Source: Achromobacter pulmonis (GTDB lineage Bacteria > Pseudomonadota > Gammaproteobacteria > Burkholderiales > Burkholderiaceae_B). From it: 44,701 nt of DNA. The translations under genes were made by a program, and so were the position numbers. Position 1 is the stretch's first letter. Each line of letters opens with the position of its first letter. The notes beneath the pieces were generated by a model. The model was not told where the DNA came from. It searched no databases and saw only the letters and a list, made by a program, of their open reading frames with translations. The stretch spans positions 1,252,657 to 1,297,357 of the forward strand of contig NZ_POQS01000001.1 of the NCBI RefSeq assembly GCF_002885955.2, in the 5' to 3' direction. Shown piece after piece: positions 39,880 through 44,701 of the stretch.

Positions 39880-41238
39880 TCAGGCCTGGCTGATCGGCTC
39901 GCCGAGCATGGGCTGCGGCTCGGCGACCGTCGGAGCCACGGCGGGCAGCGGCTGCGGATCGCCGGCCAGCGCGGCATCCAGCCGCTCCTTGTCCAGTTCG
40001 CCTTCCCAGCGCGCGACCACGACGGTGGCGGTCGCGTTGCCGACCAGGTTGGTCAGCGCGCGGCATTCGGACATGAAGCGGTCCACGCCCAGGATCAGCG
40101 CCATGCCGGCGACCGGCACCGTGGGCACCACCGACAGGGTCGCGGCCAGCGTGATGAAGCCCGCGCCGGTCACGCCCGCGGCGCCCTTGGAGCTCAGCAT
40201 CGCCACCAGCAGCAGCAGGATCTGGTCGCCCAGCGACAGCGGGATATCGCAGGCCTGCGCGATGAACAGCGCGGCCATCGTCATGTAGATGTTGGTTCCG
40301 TCCAGGTTGAACGAGTAGCCGGTGGGCACCACCAGGCCGACCACCGACTTCGAGCAGCCGGCGCGTTCCATCTTCTGCATCAGGGTGGGCAGCGCCGCTT
40401 CCGACGAGCTGGTGCCCAGCACCAGCAGCAGTTCCTCGCGGATGTAGCGCACCAGCTTCAGGATCGAAAAGCCGTTGTAGCGCGCCACCAGCCCCAGCAC
40501 CACGACCACGAACAGCACCGAGGTCGCGTAGAACGTGCCCACCAGCATCGCCAGGTTGACGATGGACTTGATGCCGTACTTGCCGATGGTGAACGCCATG
40601 GCGCCGAACGCGCCGATGGGAGCGGCCTTCATCAGGATGGCCACCAGCCGGAACACCGGCTGGGCCAATGCGGTCATGAACGACAGTATCGGCTTGCCGC
40701 GCTCGCCCACCATGGCCAGCGAAATGCCGAACAGCACCGCCACGAACAGCACCTGCAGGATGTCGCCGCCCACGAACGGGCTGAAGATGGTCGTGGGGAT
40801 CACGTTCATCAGAAAGCCGGTGACGGTGGAATCATGCGCCTTGGCCACATAGCCCGACACCGCCTTCTGGTCCAGCGTGCTCGGGTCGATGTGCATGCCC
40901 GCGCCGGGCTGCACCACGTGGCTGACGATCATGCCCACGATCAGCGCCAGCGTGGAAAAGCACAGGAAGTACAGCATGGCCTTGCCGGCGACCCGGCCGA
41001 CCTTCTTGAGGTCGCTCATGGCGGCGATGCCGGTGGCCACGGTCAGGAAGATCACCGGAGCGATGATCATCTTGACCAGCTTGATGAAGGCGTCGCCCAG
41101 CGGCTGCATCTGCTGGCCCAGCTCGGGCTTGAATGCGCCCAGCAGCACCCCGACCACGATGGCGAAGATCACCTGCACATAAAGGATTTGATAGAACTTG
41201 AGCTTGCGCGCGGGCGCGACTTGATCCACGTCGATCAT
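39880..41238 (-). CDS. dctA: C4-dicarboxylate transporter DctA
   Basis: Encodes 452 residues of the dicarboxylate/amino acid:cation symporter family, which takes up succinate, fumarate, malate and similar acids across the inner membrane. About eight membrane segments and two hairpins are expected. Family motifs are [16 protein letters not shown] (HP1) and [13 protein letters not shown] (around TM7). The C-terminal tail is proline-rich ([15 protein letters not shown]), longer than in E. coli. The ATG at 41238 ([12 protein letters not shown]) gives the usual start; an earlier frame adds an implausible basic tail. A sigma-54 promoter lies upstream and the sensor-regulator pair diverges from it. 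Confidence 0.94.
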   Translation of the reverse strand: MIDVDQVAPARKLKFYQILYVQVIFAIVVGVLLGAFKPELGQQMQPLGDAFIKLVKMIIAPVIFLTVATGIAAMSDLKKVGRVAGKAMLYFLCFSTLALIVGMIVSHVVQPGAGMHIDPSTLDQKAVSGYVAKAHDSTVTGFLMNVIPTTIFSPFVGGDILQVLFVAVLFGISLAMVGERGKPILSFMTALAQPVFRLVAILMKAAPIGAFGAMAFTIGKYGIKSIVNLAMLVGTFYATSVLFVVVVLGLVARYNGFSILKLVRYIREELLLVLGTSSSEAALPTLMQKMERAGCSKSVVGLVVPTGYSFNLDGTNIYMTMAALFIAQACDIPLSLGDQILLLLVAMLSSKGAAGVTGAGFITLAATLSVVPTVPVAGMALILGVDRFMSECRALTNLVGNATATVVVARWEGELDKERLDAALAGDPQPLPAVAPTVAEPQPMLGEPISQA

Positions 41239-41376
41239 TGGGATTTGTCCCCACCAAAGCCCCTTGCTCCGGACGGCGTTGCGCGGCGGGCGACGGGGCG
41301 TTATCTGTTTTGTGGCCCGGCGCACTGCTTCCGGGCCCATGTCACCGCGCGTCGGAGCGCGGCTTGCCCCGACTTA

Positions 41377-41392
41377 TGCAATCGCCATGCCA
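41377..41392 (-). promoter_or_regulatory. Sigma-54 promoter of dctA
   Basis: On the minus strand TGGCATG-GCGA-TTGCA (41392-41377) matches the sigma-54 pattern TGGCACG-N4-TTGCA at all but one base, with GG and GC 10 bp apart. Transcription would begin about 12 nt downstream, leaving a leader of roughly 120-130 nt before dctA. The DctD protein encoded here has the GAFTGA loop that contacts sigma-54. Confidence 0.88.
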
Positions 41393-41450
41393 GCCCGACG
41401 GCGTGCGCCCGCCCATACACAAGCCATTGATCGAAAAGGAATTTTTTCTA

Positions 41451-41462
41451 CTTTCCGGAAAG
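41451..41462. promoter_or_regulatory. Candidate DctD upstream activating site
   Basis: CTTTCCGGAAAG is a perfect 12-bp palindrome centred about 65 bp upstream of the dctA -24 element, a normal distance for an enhancer. It also lies about 70 nt before the dctB start, so bound protein could affect both genes. No other clear palindrome was seen in the 292-bp gap. Confidence 0.45.
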
Positions 41463-41530
41463 CGGAACCTGGCATTCTGGCGAGATTCCACACAAAAAAG
41501 ATATAGAATGTGCGAAAACCCGCACACACC

Positions 41531-43448
41531 ATGTCCCGCCCCGCCTTCACCCCCGCCGCCCCGGCGCTGCCGCCCCAACCGGGCGCCAGGCGGCGCAAGT
41601 TCGCCTGGCTCTGGCGCGCCGGCGGCATCGTGCTGGCCGTCGCGCTGGTGTTCGGCGTGCTGCACGCCGCCACGCTCTGGGCCCGCGACGAGGCCCTGAC
41701 GAACGCCGCGGCGCAGGCGCGCGGCGCGGCCCAGGTCAACGCGGCCCTGCTGCGCAACAATCTCGACAAATTCCGCGCCCTGCCCTTCGTGCTGACCCGC
41801 GACGTGGACGTGCGCGCCGCGCTCGAAAACCCCGCGCCGGGCCAGGTCGTGCCGCTGGACGAAAAGCTCGACTCGCTCAGCCGCGGCGTGGGCGCCTCGG
41901 CCATCTACGTGCTGGACCGCAAAGGGCTGGCGATCGCCGCCAGCAACTGGCGCGAGCCCGCCACCTTCGTCGGCGTGGACTACCAGTTCCGGCCTTATTT
42001 CCAGGGTTCGGTGGCGCAGGGCTCGGCCGAGCATTTCGCGCTGGGCACCATCAGCCATGAGGCCGGCCTGTACCTGGCGCGGCGCGTGGACGGCGTCGGC
42101 GGCAGGCTGCTGGGCGTGGTCGTGCTGAAAGTGGATTTCCGCGAACTGGAGGCCGACTGGCGCCAGTCCAACGCGCCGATCTTCGTCACCGACGAACACG
42201 GCGTGGTATTGCTGGGCAGCGTCTCCGACTGGCGCTTCAAGGTGCTGGCGCCGCTGGCGTCCGATCTGGCGCAGAAGCTGCGCACCAGCCTGCAGTTCGG
42301 CGACGCCCGCTTCCAGCCGCTGCCCTTGCGGCCCGCGCTGCTGACCGCCAGCAACGGCCAACTGGTGCGCACCGACGTCGCGCTGCCCCAGATCCCGGCC
42401 GGCGCGCCGCTATTGCATACGACGCTGCCCATCGCGGAATCGCCGGGCTGGACCCTGCACCTGCTCTCGCCGGTGCAGTCTTCCATCAACCAGGCCACGG
42501 CCAACGCGCAGCTGGGCGCGCTGCTCGCGCAAAGCGCGCTGGCCGCCATCGTCGGCATCGTCCTGCTGCGCCGCCATCGCCAGCGCGAGCGCGCGCAGCA
42601 GCAGGCCGTCATCCATGAACAGCTCGCCGCCCTGGTCGACGAGCGCACCGCGCAGCTGCTGGAAGTGAACGAGCAGCTCATCGAAGAAATGGACCAGCGC
42701 CAGCGCACCGACGCCCGCCTGCACACCATGCAGGAAGAACTGGTCCAGGCCAGCAAGCTGGCGCTACTGGGCCAGGTCGCCGCCGGCGTCGCGCACGAGA
42801 TCAACCAGCCCGTGGCCGCGATACGCGCCTACGCCGACAACGCCGCCGAATTCCTGCGCCGGCATGACGACGGCTCGGCGCGCGAGAACCTGCACACCAT
42901 CGCCTCCCTGACCGAGCGCATCGGCCACATCACCGGCGAGCTGCGCGCCTTCTCGCGCAAGGCCGGCACCGCGGTCGGGCCCACCAGCCTCAAGGATTGC
43001 CTCGAAGGCGCGCTGCTGCTGGTCGGCCCGCGCGCGCGGCGCCAGTCGGTGGCCCTGCAGCGCCCGCCCGAGGGCCAGAACTACCAGGTGCAAGCCAACC
43101 GCATCCGGCTCGAACAGGTCCTGGTCAATCTGCTGCAGAACGCCCTGGAGGCGCTGGACGGGCAGCCCGACGGCCGCATCGTCGTGACGCTGCGGGACCT
43201 CGGCGAATGCGTGCAGGTCCAGGTCGGCGACAACGGCCCCGGCCTGTCAGCGCAGGCGCGCGCCCTTCTCTTCACGCCTTTCCACACCACCAAGCCGGAA
43301 GGGCTGGGCCTGGGCCTGGTCATCTGCCGCGATCTGGTCGCCGAATTCGGCGGCCAGCTGGACGTCGCGGACCCGGCCGACGGTGGCGCCCTCTTCGTCC
43401 TGAGCCTGCGCAAGGCGTCCGGCCAGGACCTTGCCGCGAATCCTGCCC

Positions 43449-43465
<17 letters not shown>
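41531..43465 (+). CDS. dctB: C4-dicarboxylate sensor histidine kinase DctB
   Basis: Encodes 644 residues. Two membrane segments (about 29-50 and 332-350) enclose a large periplasmic PDC-type sensor (about 50-330) that binds dicarboxylates. A coiled coil follows, then the H-box [15 protein letters not shown] with phosphorylated H422, and the ATPase blocks [17 protein letters not shown] and GLGLGLVIC. The ATG at 41531 is preferred over a GTG at 41510 because the -10-like TATAGAAT (41502-41509) abuts that GTG. It overlaps dctD by 17 nt. Confidence 0.92.

Positions 43466-44701
<1,236 letters not shown>

Overview
The window is GC-rich chromosomal DNA of a beta-proteobacterium. The protein sequences and local gene neighbourhoods point to the Alcaligenaceae, an Achromobacter/Bordetella-type genome; this is judged from recognition, not from a search. 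Almost all of it is intact, tightly packed coding sequence. No tRNA, rRNA, CRISPR array or prophage was seen. The only mobile element is one short insertion sequence.

Left part (1-14.6 kb): a parE - YcxB-like - parC operon (topoisomerase IV) on the minus strand, then trxA and rho on the plus strand, a very large YhdP/AsmA-like envelope protein on the minus strand, and glnE and queH on the plus strand. These are housekeeping genes. Points of interest are a TTG start for parE, tandem 24-bp repeats in front of trxA, a perfect 20-bp inverted repeat at the left edge, and a C-rich repeat module just after the rho stop that recurs after the efflux operon.

Middle part (14.6-32.7 kb) is the accessory region. 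A minus-strand operon runs aldehyde dehydrogenase - outer-membrane protein - aauB - aauE - aauD - aauA - cytochrome c, with an AraC-type regulator at its end. It encodes a tryptophan tryptophylquinone (TTQ) aromatic amine dehydrogenase. The inferred pathway is: the amine is oxidised in the periplasm, electrons pass to the cytochrome or another carrier, and the aldehyde is oxidised by the cytoplasmic dehydrogenase. Next come a quinone oxidoreductase, two divergent EamA-type transporters, and a MarR regulator followed by a tripartite drug-efflux operon (NodT-type outer-membrane factor, EmrA, EmrB). The marR promoter and the efflux promoter share a near-identical palindrome, and the marR message looks leaderless. 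Then comes an unusual Rossmann-like protein, distantly like GT42/DUF115 glycosyltransferases. An 826-bp IS5-family element sits 6 bp in front of its start codon and separates it from a tartrate/D-malate dehydrogenase gene with which it was probably co-transcribed.

Right part (32.7-44.7 kb): a HerA-like ATPase on the minus strand, then a plus-strand housekeeping run yebC, purD, hemF, nadD, rsfS, rlmH, maf, closed by a strong terminator. The window ends with C4-dicarboxylate uptake: dctA (minus) divergent from the dctB-dctD two-component pair (plus; dctD is cut by the window end). A sigma-54 promoter upstream of dctA fits the GAFTGA loop in DctD, so this part forms a coherent sense-and-uptake circuit.

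I found no clearly undescribed system. The best candidates for a closer look are the MarR double-operator circuit with its leaderless regulator mRNA, the IS insertion between ribosome-binding site and start codon of the glycosyltransferase-like gene, the aromatic amine dehydrogenase operon without a visible MauG and with a methionine-free cytochrome, and the two copies of the post-operon repeat module.
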